Positions 22,415-35,110 of a DNA stretch of 64,000 nt are shown here, piece after piece. Source of the DNA: Aquilaria yunnanensis (Eukaryota; Streptophyta; Magnoliopsida; Malvales; Thymelaeaceae); contig CM077596.1 in assembly GCA_039654915.1 (NCBI GenBank), positions 73,409,751 to 73,473,750 on the forward strand, given 5' to 3'. Positions within the stretch are counted from its first letter, which is position 1, and every line of letters begins with the position of its first letter. The notes below the pieces were generated by a model. That model made no database searches, was not told where the DNA came from, and worked only from the letters and a program-made list of their open reading frames with translations. The translations under genes and the position numbers were made by a program.

Positions 22415-24753
22415 TTACAAAGCAGAGGCAATATCAACTTTAGTAGTTGGTGATATGTTCACAGAAGATGTGTGAGCCCTTTCATCAGCAGAATAATTGA
22501 TGGATTCCTGTGGCAATTGACTTGGTCGCTGGAACATAAAAAGAAAGGTTAACCCAGGTAAGGGACACAAATAAAAGGGTTGTTGGAGAAATTAAGAAGT
22601 TAGAAAACCATACAAGTTGGTCTCTAAGGCGAAATGCGAGCGCCTCCTCCTCATGATTAATCGTGTGAAACTTCTTCAAAGTGAGAGGAGAATAAGGATT
22701 CTGAAAGTTAAATGAACTGAGTTCAACCTCCAGAATCAATTCACGATTCAATGCTTGGCTAAAAACATGTTGAAGTTTTGCAGGGCCATCATCCTACAGA
22801 ATTAAAAGGGACATTGAATAAGCCATTGAGTAGGGGTGAATTAAATGGATTGGTGAGGCGTATAATGCCGGCAAAAATGATTAATGAATAAGGTTAATGA
22901 TATAGAAGAGAACCGATTGCTCGAGGGCACGAAGAGCCGTAGCGGAAGAAGTAAAAAACTTGGCAGCTACAGAGTCAAGCAGTGTAAGCAGTATGCTGCC
23001 CGTGGAGTCAAAAACTCTGACAATAGCCTTATACCTGTAACATAAGTTGGAAGGATAAGAGAATATATTTCGTTAACAGAATATAACATATACAACCTTA
23101 AAGGATAAAATGAGGAATAATGATAAGTATATACCGTAGAGGCGGTGTCCGGTTTGCAATGTTGCAATGATGGCAGAAATAAGTTAATCCGATCGATTCA
23201 ACTCGTCTGCAACATTTTTTGCAGGCTAAATACCACCATCCACGTTCAGTAAGTACCTCGGACACAGTGGCGCGAATGAAGTAAATATTGTCCTTTGGTA
23301 AATAGTTAAGTGGTGGCGGTAAAGGTCAGGTGAAAGTTATATCAATGATTTATAAAGGCGATAAAGGTACAATTACTTACGAATAAGGGGCCACGACTAA
23401 GCAAATCATTAATTTCTGCGATATTTTTCCGCATTCCATAAATGACCCTATGTTCCGTACGTCGTTCAGATGGAGAAGGAACATATTCTCGCACGATGTC
23501 ATTTCCAGTGGATGACCTAATGGCAGACATAAAGGTTTTGTAAAATGCCAGGAACGAAGAGTATAGCAGTTTTAACAGAGAAGTGGAAGGAAGTGAGAAT
23601 AGAATAGAAATTTAGATGGTTGTACAATTGGAGGAATTGCTGCACTTCATCAACATTAATATTAATATAAATTTTTGTGCCTGATGTGGAAGTGAGATTG
23701 TACTGACCTGGAAGTTAAGAATAGCAAAAGGTATAAAGTTACTACTTAATGAGTTAAACTGAGCGAGTATTGGGAATACGTGTAAGCACATACCCTGACA
23801 CATCCTTACAGATGTTGAAGTGATGACAAGAATGTTGTTTGTTGGTGTGTCCTTCAGCGCATTGAAGTCAAGCAAATTTGCTTGGTCCCCCCAAAGAGTT
23901 ATGTCTATGGTGGAGGCACTAAATAAGAGTGATGGATGTAAGTATAAGCGTATTGGAATTAAAGTAAGATCAATAGTGGGATTGAAGTCCATATAGAATA
24001 ACGGTATTTGATTACCTCAAATTCTGGAGCTTTATAATTCGCATTGTAGTGATAACACCATCAGATCTGACGGTTTCAGCATTGGAGCCAATGGCAATTA
24101 GTTTGCCGACAACATCTATGAGTGATATAAAGTGTATCATAAGTTAAGTTGAAGTAGCCAAACTTAGTTCATGAAATGGTAAGTTTGAGAAGTATTACCG
24201 CATAACTGAACATTCAAAGGGTATCGTTGGTGAATTTCCTCGAAAGGAACAAACTCAAACTTGTAAGAGGCGATGTTGGGAACAGGCTCAGGGACGAAAG
24301 TGCATGTTGTGGATGCATTAAAATGAATGACTAATTCGTTAGTAACTGGTCTATACCCTTTATCAGCCCTGAAGACGCTAAAGTTGGAGAAGATGTAGAC
24401 ATTCCCTTCATACAATTGAGACTTGAATTTGAGAGCAAGGGAAAATGCAACCATGGCATGAATATGATTATGCTGCAGGGGAAACATATTCAAGTTTAAA
24501 ATCTAAAACCATGGAGGAATGACAAGTAAGCAAGAAATGGAAAACAACGTAAGGAGGAAAGAAGAAAATATGTTGTATGACAATAAAGGAGGAAAGTAAA
24601 GGATACCTGTTCATCAAGTAGTGTCATCGCAGTGCCATAACATTTCAGTGTTGTGACATTGATAGAATCCCACAGGCGGGTAAGATGCACCTTGATCTTC
24701 CATTTATAGCTGAATGGGCTCAACTGGCTGAGTAGGGTGAAATGTGGCCTCAT
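22415..24753 (-). CDS. RPA70-like single-strand DNA-binding protein of the Helitron, 10 exons
   Basis: Exons, from the start downward: 24753-24607, 24472-24199, 24115-24016, 23918-23794, 23707-23626, 23516-23381, 23292-23135, 23034-22914, 22793-22614 and 22528-22415. Every intron is GT-AG and all phases agree; the total is 1,437 nt, or 478 residues, with no stop. The N-terminus (LSQLSPFSYKWKIKVHLTRLWDS) is the first OB fold of plant RPA1 proteins; a second follows (NVYIFSNFSVFRADKGYRPV), then ITLWGDQANL. Exon 7 contains a Cys zinc motif (CKKC...CHHC) typical of the third DNA-binding domain. Plant Helitrons commonly encode such a protein, thought to coat single strands during rolling-circle transposition. 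It starts 66 bases after the RepHel stop. An alternative in-frame ATG exists at 24798. Confidence 0.85.
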
Positions 24754-25904
24754 TTTTATCTGCAGTTGGGAGCATGAAGTAATGATTTCAGAGGACATAG
24801 TAAAGAACAGTTATAATATAAAGTACACAGAGAATGATATGTAGCATACTGCAGTAAATGAAACTAAGAGAAAGATCGGTATAGTCGCTGGAAGACTTCA
24901 CGGTACACAATATTTCGAGTCAGTGGCTTAGTAGGATCTTCTGTTTGAAGGATGACACGAAACCCTGAAGGACTGGTAACTCGTGATGCGGCAACATACA
25001 ATTGGCCATGGCTGAAAACAGGTTGGGGAAGATATAGGCCGACGTGGTTGAAAGTTTGTCCCTGACTTTTATTTATTGTCATGGCAAAACAAACCTTCAA
25101 AGGGAATTGCCTTCGACAGAACATAAATGGGAGATCAGTGTCAGAAGGGACCATTTCAACCCGCGGTATAAAAAATCGTCGCCCAGAGTTAAGACCTGTT
25201 ATAATTTCTGCTTCAATAACTGTTTGAGCCAACCGCGTGACAACCATTCGTGTGCCATTGCATAACCCAAGAGATTGGTTCAAGTTCTTTATCAGCATAA
25301 CCGGAACACCGACCTTCAGTCGTAGTTCATGGTTAGGAAAACCAGAAAACTTGAAAGTATTAAGGTACTCAGTTGGGTATAGCAAGGTGTGTGCTTCGAA
25401 GTTATCAGATGCCTGGGAGACCTTGTCAGCACTGAGAAATGTCTGCATATCACCGGGGAGCATACTAATGACACGGTCATTGACAACATCTACAATGTCA
25501 TTAGTTGATGAAAGAATAGCTCTTTCTTTTAGGTAACTGGTGTCCTCAAATCTAGCAATCAATTCTGGGTAAGTCGAGGAGATAATGTCAGCAATCAGAT
25601 CAGCAGAAGCAGGAATCAAGAAATCATTAGGGATTGCAATCCACGATGGTTCCTCCTCATCTTCTGATAACCGACATGACGGAACTGACCCATCCCCAAC
25701 TTTCATAACCCAATCGTTGAATAGTGAGACTTCAGGTAATGTAGAATTTTGAAGCCTCATGTTATCCGTAAGAGAATATAGTGTACAGTGTTGCCAAAGA
25801 GGAGATGATAATATTGATGCTCCAACTATATCTGCTCGAGTACCACGTGGAATAACTGGCAAGATTTGGCTAAAATCACCCCCGAGGACAACTGTCATAC
25901 CCCC

Positions 25905-26875
25905 TGATAGCCAAAGGCTATTGCTTCCTCGGTAGTAACTCCCTGCCAGAATATTGGCCGAGAAGTCTGACGTCACCCAAGAGAGGATCTTTTTACTGAC
26001 CTCGGAAGGTGTGAAGTCAAACACTATGAGCTCGAGACTTCGGTTAGCTCGTCAGGAATTCCGAGGACAACACCGTCTCCATCGAGGGGCCAAACTGACC
26101 GTCTTCGGGTAAGAGAGCCATCTCTCTGAAGCAAGGAAGAATCTCCCCGAAGGCAGAGGCCCCGAAGAGGATCTTCCCCGAACAAGAAACACCTGAACAA
26201 GGGAATCCCCTAACTATGGGTATGAGTCCTGAAGAAGGTGTTCATCAAGGGAACTCCCAGAGCTATGGGATAGATCCCGAAGGAGGTGCTCGCACCGAAG
26301 GACGGATAGAATCCGAATAGGGTGCACGCACCGAAGGGCAACCTCGCCCAGGGGACCTCGGGAGTACGGTATGAGCATTTAAGGAGCCTCTGACTTGTCG
26401 CCCACAAGGCCTACACGTCACATCTGAACGGCGAACTGACACGCCGCAGCCCCCCAGTCCTGACACAACCTGTCCGGGTCCAGGGCTAAAGGAGGCTGCA
26501 AACGGCTGCCTGTCCCCTAGGTCCAAAAGTACAGATCAAATCCGACCGAACACGTGTCATGATCTGAACGGACCAGCTACTCCTATAAATACTAGGAAAT
26601 GGGACTGGGCAAAGGATGGGCATTTTCCTCCCTCTGAGAAAACACAAAACAGGCAAGACACTTGATCCCTTAGTGTTCTTCCTCCACTTACACTCAGAAA
26701 ACTGACTTGGGCGTCGGAGGGTCCTCCCCGGAAAAGCAAACCGGGGACCTCCTAACCTCTTCTTTGAGCTTTACAGGCATACTCAGCTGGGAAACCAGAG
26801 CTCCAGGCGCTCGCCTCCTCAGGAAGTCTCTCCGCCTGTCAACATGACAGCAAACGAAGATGCTTTGGGGCATCA
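25905..26875 (+). repeat. 5' LTR of the young gypsy element
   Basis: 971 bp, the same length as the 3' LTR, with about 15 substitutions and no length change by eye (about 1.5%). It contains the TATA box at 26584-26590 and, near its end, the first ATG of the gag frame. Confidence 0.95.
26584..26590 (+). promoter_or_regulatory. LTR TATA box
   Basis: TATAAAT lies 292 bases before the LTR end and is kept at 36619-36625 in the 3' LTR. Transcription would start about 30 bases downstream, so the ATG at 26844 is inside the transcript. Confidence 0.7.
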
Positions 26876-29800
26876 TTTGGCGCCGTCTGTGGGAAACTAC
26901 TCCCAGGTAGCTGTTGTCGAAACTCGGCGTTCGGAGGACAAAGGACTCCCGAAGTCCCCGTCCGCGCCTGAGACCCAACCAGCTACCGAACAAGGTCCCC
27001 CAGAGACTTCCTTGCCTGAAGAGGAACGCCCTCTTGTCATCACCATGGGTTTTTTACGAGACTTTCAGAGGTCTGTTGTGGCTGAAATGACACAACAGAT
27101 AGACCGAAGGTGGCCGCAACCAGCCCAGGCGCAAAAACCCACTTCGCCAGCACGACCTCGGGAGAAAAGCCCAAGGGCAACCCGTCATAGCTCGGGAAAT
27201 GGGGAACCACGGGAAAAGTCCTCGACAGATAACTTGCCCCTCGGAGCACAGCTGGCGGAAAGAGCGAGGTCTGAACGACCCGAAGTCCCGTCCAGAAGAA
27301 GTTTGTCGCCAGAGGCAAGGTCCCCCTTACCTCGGTACCGAAGTCGCTCCCCAAAGAGACGGCAACAGTCCTTTTACCCAAGAACCTCCAAGCACCAGGA
27401 AGAGGAGCCCAGTGCTACGCTCCTCCTGGAGAAAGTCTTGGCAAGACTGGAGAGAGTGGAACAACAGGTGGCACGCAAGCCTGTTTGGGCCAGGCTAACT
27501 GAAACCGTCTCTGGAGATGAAACTCCTTTCGCCCGAACAGTGGTCGAGGCGGCCATGCCAAGTGACTTTAGGCTACCTCGGCTGGAGACCTATGAGGGTC
27601 GGACTGATCCCCAGGCCCACCTAACAAAGTACAAACGCAGCATGGTGCTACATGGGGCTGATGATGCTACGCTCTGCAAGTGCTTTGAAGTCACCCTCGC
27701 AGGACCAGCAACTGCCTGGTACAATTCCCTGCCTCCCGGAAACATCAGGGGGTTCCAGGAGCTGTCCACAGCGTTCACCCAACAGTTCATTGGGAGCAAG
27801 CCGACGGCGAAGATGCCCGTTCAGATGTTTGACATAGCACAAAGAAACGGGGAGACCATCCGTGACTATGTCGAGAGGTTTAACAGAGAGGCCCTCAGTG
27901 TTTCGGACTTTCGTCCCGAAATCCGCATCCTCGCCATGACGAGGGGCCTCCGGAGGGATTCGCACTTGTTTTATGAATTCTCCAAAGATCCCCCGGACAC
28001 GCTGGGAGAATTCTACCGAAGGGCTGAACAACATATGACAGCCGAAGAGCTAAGAATGACTGGACCGAAGGCTGACCATATTCACGCTCGTGGCGAAGGG
28101 TCCAGCCAGCAAGCCCGGTGTCCAACGGAACAGTTAGGCCGACCTCGGAGAATGCGAGTAGGAGGAAGGAAACCCCAAAACTTTACACCTCTGAGCACCA
28201 CGAGGGTTAACGTCCTCATGGCGTTGGAAAAACAGGGTGCTCAAATCCAACGACCGAGGGGCATGACTGCTGACAATAGAAGGAACATGAAGAAGTTCTG
28301 TCAGTTCCACCGTGATCACGGTCATGACACCGAAGACTGCTTTCAGTTGAAAAAGTACATTGAATCACTGATAAAGCAGGGCCAGCTTCGGCGTTATTTG
28401 AGAATGCCTTCCCCGAATGGGAAAAAAGAGGAAGAAGGAAAGCCCGATGATGAGGATTACGATTCAGACAGGCGAAGGAACCGAAGTCCGAGAAGGCGTC
28501 CTCCACCTTCAGCAGGAGTAATACAGACGATCACAACCGGACTTCCATCCTCGGAAAGAAAAAGAAGGGCCAGAGAGATAGCGGTGATGAAATATCAGAG
28601 CCCAACGAAAAAATTGACCCGCAAGGATGGCTCCACCATCGTATCTCCCCATGACGATCCATTGCTGATAATGGCGAGGATAGGAAACTGGGACGTCAAG
28701 AGGGTACTGCTGGACGATGGGTCAAACGCAGACGTCTTGTTCTTACATTTGCTGCCAAGCTTGGGCGTATCCAGGAGTGACCTCAAGGCTGTTACTTCAC
28801 CCACGTTCGGCGTAGGACCATCTGAGCTACCTGTCCTCGGGTGGATCGACCTCCCCTTGATGATGAAAGGAACTTCGGAGAAAGGAACTGCTGAGTTGTT
28901 CGCCTCTACCATGGCAAGATTCATAGTCATGGACGTTCCTTCGTCATACAACGCCATCCTCGGTAGACAGACACAGGGAAATTTGCACATTCGCCCTGAT
29001 GTAAAGTACTTGACCGTTACCTTCGCCACCAAGGAAGGAGACGCAAAGATCTTCATCGATCAAGGCGAGGTGAGAAAGGTGTTCGTCAGAGCACGAAAGG
29101 CTCCAGCAAGCAACTTAGCACATGCTGTAGAAGCAAAAGAGCTGGAAAGCGGTGAGGCAGAAGATCCCACAAAAGCGGAAACAGAAGAAGTAGAGCTTGT
29201 CCCAGGCCATAGTACCCGAATAGGGAAAAGCATGGCCGAAGGAGACAAGGAAAAACTTGTATCTTTTCTGCTTACAAATAAAGATCTGTTCGCCTACTCG
29301 CCGAAGGACATGCCAGGGGTAAACCCTCGCGTAATCCAGCATAGCCTCAAAGCGAGTCCGGAAGTAAAACCTGTCCGGCAAAAGAAACGGAGCATCTCAG
29401 CTCACAAAAGTGACTTCGTAAAGACCGAAGTCCAGCGTCTGATAGACGCTAGCGTTATCCGGGAGGTAAACTACCCCGAATGGCTAAGCAACGTGGTAAT
29501 TGCCACAAAAGAAGGAAGTAGTAAGCTCCAGATGTGCATCGACTTCAGAAATTTGAACGATGCTTGCCCGAAAGATTCATATCCTCTTCCACCAATAGAC
29601 CAACTGGTAGACTCAACTGCCGAGTACGGGCTCCTAAGTTTCCTGGACGCTTTTAGTGGGTATCATCAGATAAGGATGAACCCCGAAGATGAAGAGAAGA
29701 CTGCCTTCATCACTGAGGGAGGAACATATTGCTATATCAGGATGCCCTTCGGACTCAAAAATGCAGGAGCCACCTACCAGAGGCTGATGAACAAAGTCTT

Positions 29801-32372
29801 CAAAGACCAAATGGGGAGGAACATGGAGGTGTATGTTGATGATATGATAGTCAAAAGCAAACTGCCTGGCTACCACGTTGCAGATTTAGAGGAAACCTTC
29901 CAGAAACTCAGAGCCTTCGGGATCCGCCTTAATCCTGAGAAATGCATCTTCGGGGTGACCTCGGGAAAGTTCCTTGGGTACATGGTATCCGAAAGAGGCA
30001 TCGATGCTAACCCCGAGAAGATTAAGGCTCTGCTTGAATTCTGAACTCCTGCCACAGTCAAAGACGTGCAAAGACTCACCGGAAGAATAACCTCTCTGAG
30101 CAGGTTTATTTCCAGGTACGGAGATAGGTGTCGACCCTTCTTCAAAGTGCTCACAAAGGCAGCAAAGATGGAAGGCGACCTCGGAAGGAATGGTCATCCT
30201 TGGGATGAAGATTGCCAAAAAGCCTGGGAAGAACTCAAAGTCTACTTGGCCAGCCTGCCGACCCTGCGGCAACCTCGGGAGGGAGAGCCCCTCGTATTAT
30301 ACCTCGCCGTCACGAAAAAAGCTGTGAGCTCGGTCCTCGTGAAAGAAGAAGGGCCAAAACAATGGCCGGTCTACTATGTCAGCAAGTCCCTGCATGGCGC
30401 CGAAGTCAGGTACCCTTTGCTTCAAAAAGCTATATATGCCTTAGTGCTTGCAGGGAGAAGGCTGCGGCCATACTTTCAGGCTCACCCCATTATCGTCCGA
30501 AGTACCCTGCCTCTACGGGATGTTATGAGGAAAGTTGATCACTCGGGAAGGCTTTCCAAGTGGTGTATAGAGCTTGGCGAACACGACATTACGTATGAAC
30601 CCCGGAAAGCTATAAAAGCTCAAGCTTTGGCAGACTTCATCGCCGAAGTACCAAACACCGAGGAGGGACATTCGTTTTCGGGCGAAGACGAGCCAGAATG
30701 GACGTTATATGTTGACGGGGCCTCAGGATCCGAACACCAGGGAGCTGGAGTGATTATCAGAGGCCCCGAAGGCCTAGAAGTAATGAAGGCCATCAAGTTC
30801 AGTTTCAACGCCACCAACAATATGGCCGAGTATGAGGCCCTCATAGCAGGATTACGCCTGGCCAGAAAAATTGGCGTGAGAAACTTGAAAGCCCATAGTG
30901 ATTCCCAGCTGGTGGTCCGGCAAATGGCAGGGGACTATGGCGCGAAAGACCCGACCTTGGCGAAATACCATGAGTTGGTAACAAAGCTTATTCGGGAGTT
31001 CGACGTCGTGAAAATCGAGAACGTACCCCGACGAGAAAATGCTGAGGCAGACTGTTTGGCGAAGTCCAAAACTTGCACCAAAGTGCTAAGCCACCCCAGC
31101 GTCGCGGTGTTAAGCATAGAGACCTCGGGGAAAGGATGGAAAGAACCAATCAAAACGTATCTCGCAACCAACACACTCCCCGAAGACGCCAGCGAAGCCG
31201 CAAAAGTGCGAAGGCGCTCCGGACGTTTCTTCTTAATTGGAGAAGAACTATATCGGCAAGGATATGCAAATCCACTACAGAGGTGTGTTAGTGAAGAGGA
31301 TACTGAAATGATCCTCGAAGAAGTTCACGAAGGTGCCTATGGTTCGCACATCGGAACCGACGCCCTAGCAGCAGTAATACTTCGCCAAGGATACTTCTGG
31401 CCTACCCTGAGAAAGGACGCCAAACAGTTCGTCCAGAAATGTGGTAGTTGCCAGAGACATGCGAACATCCAAAGAACACCCTCAGAGTTCGTGACTTCGG
31501 CAGACTATCCTTGGCCCTTCGCAGTTTGGGGCATAGATCTCATTGGGCCACTCCCAACGGCGCCTGGAGGCGTAAAGTTCTGCGTAGTAGCAGTAGACTA
31601 TTTCTCTAAGTGGGTCGAGGCAGAACCTCTGACAACTATCTCGGCAAAAGAAGTGCAGAAGTTCGTATGGAAAAACATCGTATGCAGATTCGGCATACCG
31701 AGGGTACTCGTAGCGGACAACGGATCCCAGTTCATAGACAAAGGATTCCAAGAGTTCATTAGCGACCTCGGGACAAAAATGCACTTCGCCCCAGTAGCTC
31801 ACCCCCAAAGTAATGGGCAGGTGGAAGTATCTAACAGGACCATAAAAGATGGTCTGAAAAATAGATTGGGAGAAGCAAAAGGGAAATGGCCAGGAGAACT
31901 CCAAAGCGTGTTATGGAGTTACCGAACAACACCCCGAAGAGCCACAGGGGAAACGCCCTTTTCACTCGTCTTCGGTACAGAGGCCATCATCCCTGTCGAG
32001 GTAGTACAACCGTCAATACGAGTCCAAGTGTTCGATGAAAAAGGAAATGACCTCGACCTGAGAACCAAGCTCGACCTCGTCGGCGAACACAGAGAAGTAG
32101 CCGAGCTAAGAAGAAAAGCTTTCCAACAAAGAGTAGCAGCAGCCATAAACCTACGCGCCAGGCCAAAAGGAATAAAGAAGGGAGATCTCGTTCTCCGAAA
32201 GGCTGAATTTTCACCCCGAAAGCCGTCCCACGGGGTACTTCACGCAAATTGGGAAGGACCGTACCTGGTACTTGCCGAAGTACGAAAAGGAGTTTATAAG
32301 CTCGGTGATGCCGAAGGCATAGAATTAAAAAACACTTGGCACTCAGAGGCCTTGAAAAAATTCTATGCCTAA
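26844..32372 (+). pseudogene. Gag-Pol polyprotein, one frame with a single internal TGA
   Basis: The frame is open from 26844 to 32372 except for TGA at 30042-30044. Counting residues from the ATG at 26844: Gag capsid domain about 238-400 (RLETYEGRTDP, IRDYVERFN), a zinc-knuckle-like CQFHRDHGHDTEDC at about 486, aspartic protease with DDGS at 624-627 (the usual second residue T/S is D), and reverse transcriptase with YVDD at 997-1000. After the TGA: first RNase H, a second archaeal-type RNase H (YVDGASG, EYEALIAGL, HSDSQLV, PRRENAEAD), then integrase with a zinc-binding HEGAYGSH...CGSCQ region, catalytic D, D and E (codons at 31536, 31716 and 31824; D-35-E spacing) and a C-terminal WEGPYLV module. 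The stop falls after RT, so RNase H and integrase need readthrough or are lost. A second possible start is the ATG at 27045. Confidence 0.93.
26876..26893 (+). promoter_or_regulatory. Primer-binding site
   Basis: TTTGGCGCCGTCTGTGGG directly follows the LTR end, the position where a tRNA 3' end primes minus-strand DNA synthesis. I do not assign the tRNA species with certainty. Confidence 0.75.
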
Positions 32373-32666
32373 AAAGTTTGGTGGGAAAGTTGTATTGCAC
32401 AAGTTGGACAAATTTGTCTAAGTAAAAAGTTCTGAAGAAGTGCAAAACAAGAGTCTCACGAAAGCAATCGCCGAGGAAAGCAAGAGTATGGTTTTCCGAA
32501 GTCTCTCGAGCGAATTATGTTCGGGACAAAGGGAAACAAAGGGATCTGGCAAAAAATACTTAGCCAAATTTTTATCTATTGAGCCAAAGAGTGCTTACAG
32601 AGAAGAAAGTTGCTGAAAGACTACAAAAAAGAAGAAGAAAATGAAGACAAAAGGCCCTAGTACAAA
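32373..32666. other. Junction between pol and the antisense gene
   Basis: Convergent 3' ends: gag-pol stops at 32372 on + and the antisense gene stops at 32667 on -. No coding region lies between them. Confidence 0.6.
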
Positions 32667-35110
32667 CTAAGGAACCTCGGCGTCTTGAGAACTGCTAACC
32701 TCTGTGCTTTTGTCAGCAGCCTTCGGCGCCGAGAGAGAAGGAGGCAGTTTCAAGTGCTCGATCTTGGACCAAGTCCACCGTGGCTCCTTCGGGAGGTTCA
32801 TGCCTTCCAGGAAAGAGAGGTCAAAATCTGGGAACTTCTGCAGAATTTGGTGCCGAGCAAGACAGAAGCCGTCTTGAAAACCCAACTTCGTCATATCATC
32901 GGACTCCCGCTTCTTGACCGCCAAATCTGCATAGTCCTTCTCCAGATCCGCGTAATCCTTCTCCAGATCCTTAAGCTTTCTCTTCAATGCCTTCATCTTC
33001 TTCTTCTCTTCTGAAGGCTTCTTCAGAGATGCAACCTCGGCTTCGAGCTGGGCTTTTTCCTCGAGCATCTTCGCAAGGATTGCGTCACTTTCTGACTTAT
33101 CCTTTTGAATCGCTTCTATGGTCGAAGTTAGCTCCGCCACCTGAGAGCCGATGTCGGAAAGTTTCTGGGAGGTGCCTTTCTCAAGTTCCTCTTTCTCTTT
33201 TATGAATCCCTCCCGAAGTTCAGCAACTTCCTTCTCCGAAGACTGCTTCAGTTGAGCATTATCGGCAGCCAAGGCCGAACACTGGGCCTTCGTCTTGGTG
33301 TAAAGGTCCCAGAGTGACGCCCTCCTTTCTGACTCTCGCGCCACCCGAACACGGAGCAACCCGGCATACCCCATCAGCTGCAAAAAAAGCAAACAAAGGG
33401 AAAATGGTGCTAAGTAAAAAGCAAAGGCAAAATTGGCACTAAGGAAACAGTGAAGCGTACCTGGGCGGCATGTTCAGTGAGTTTGGCGGCCAAGGAGATG
33501 TCGCCTGGGTAAGCCTCCGTAAGGGCCTTGTAAGAGGCCTCAGTAAACACCCCTTTGCACATCTGCCTGGCCATCTCGGGGCAGTCCTCGGAGTACATAT
33601 TCATGTCCTCCGTGAACGTCCAGAAGGGCTCCTTCGGAACTTTCCCTGCTGGGACTTCGGCATCCCGAAGGGCCCTCTTGCGGGCGTGTTCGGCAACCCA
33701 GTCAGGAGCGGCCACCTCCGCTGCACAACAAAGCAGAAAAATTGGTTAAGGCCAGAAAACTCTTGAGGATTTACAAGAGAAAAAAGGTTCTTCGACAAAG
33801 TACAAACCTGCTGGCACCTCGGCAACGCCGTCGTCAAGAATCGACGCCGCCTCAATAGAGATCCCCTTGCCTCTTATTTGGTGGAGTTCCTCGGCAGAAG
33901 GGGTCTCCTCCCCATCGCCCTCCAGAAGAGCATGCGAAGGCGTGGGGCTTTGAGGAAGAACGTCGGAAGAAGGGACGTCGATAGAAGGAACCGCGGGCAA
34001 AGGGGCAGCAGGGTCTTCGGGCTCCTCGCCTACCTCCTCCGGAATTTGCGGAAGAGAGGAAGGAGCAGCTTTCTTTGCCCGTTTGGAAGGAGGGCCGCCC
34101 GAAGTCTGCTTCCGCCTCCGAGAGGCGGCCTTCTTTGTCTGTTCGCCCCTCTCGGCCTGCCCGGTAAAAAGAGCCTTGTAGAAGGCAGCCGCGTCGTCGC
34201 CCATCTCTGAAAAAAGAAAAAGAAGATCAGTGTAAGTCCAAGATGAAGTCATGATGGAAAAAATGAGAAAGTAACTTACTCTCGTGAAAAGACTCATAAG
34301 TCTCTTTCCCCCGAAGGAGTTTCACGAGCCAGGAGTCCTTCCCCGAAGAAGCCGGTTTCGGCATGTTGAGGTCTGTCACATGCTCCTTTACCACATTGAG
34401 TTCCCGAAGGACCTCTTCGGTCATGAGCCTCCAATTGATCGGAAAGGGGTAAAGGGCAAGAGGAGAGACCTCGGCAGCCCAGTCAGAGACGGCCCGGATG
34501 CGCCTGTCGAAGTCCTCAAAGATAGGTGCTACGTCGGCGTCTAACAGTATCTTCGGGTCAACGACATCCATCTTGAGCCTCCCCTGAGCTCACTTGGTCG
34601 GGACGTGCGACCAAGCCTCCGACTTCTTCAGGAAAAAGAATTTTTGTTGCCACCCTCGCCAGCTGTCTTTGGTGGCGAAGGTGAACGTATACTTTTTGCT
34701 CCCGGATCCCCGAGGTAGCATAAAGTAGAAGCCACCCTTCGGGACCACGAAGAGCTTGTAGTACTGAAGAAAAACTACAAAGTGAGGTTTTATTTTGAAA
34801 ACGCCGCACATACAGAGGAAGACGTTGAAATAGCAGTACGAGTTCGGTGGGAGTTGGTTAACGGCAATGCCATGGAAGTTGCAGAACGCGCTAACCATCT
34901 CCGGGGGGGATACCGAAGTCCGGCCTTCAGTTGGGCTCGGAAAACGGTGATTTCATCACTTCGGTTGGAGAAAGGAAATTGGTCAGGACGGGGCAACCTC
35001 GTCACAGAGTAAGAGGGTAAGAAAAACTTTTTCTTCCACTTCGCTAGTTTTGCCGGAGTAGTGCAGCAAGGGTGAGAAAGAAGAGGTTGCCAACTCTCGG
35101 GAACAGGCAT
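32667..35110 (-). pseudogene. Antisense extra gene of the gypsy element (Transposase_28-like plus coiled coil), 4 exons
   Basis: Exons: 35110-34280, 34206-33808, 33720-33461 and 33377-32667, with GT-AG introns of 73, 87 and 83 bp. Exon 1 holds the conserved domain of 'putative gypsy type transposon' proteins (FRAQLKAGLRYPP, NFHGIAVNQLPPNSY, KDSWRGWQQKFFFLKK). Exon 2 is basic and proline-rich with a probable nuclear signal (SKRAKKAAPSS). Exon 4 is a long coiled coil (about 33320-32880) with charged heptads. There are two lesions: a G7 tract at 34903-34909 (one base short for frame continuity) and an in-frame TGA at 34590-34592. Exon lengths sum to 2,201 nt, one short of a multiple of three, which fits a single one-base loss. 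Function is unknown. The old element at 9012-11760 has a homologous remnant. Confidence 0.8.
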
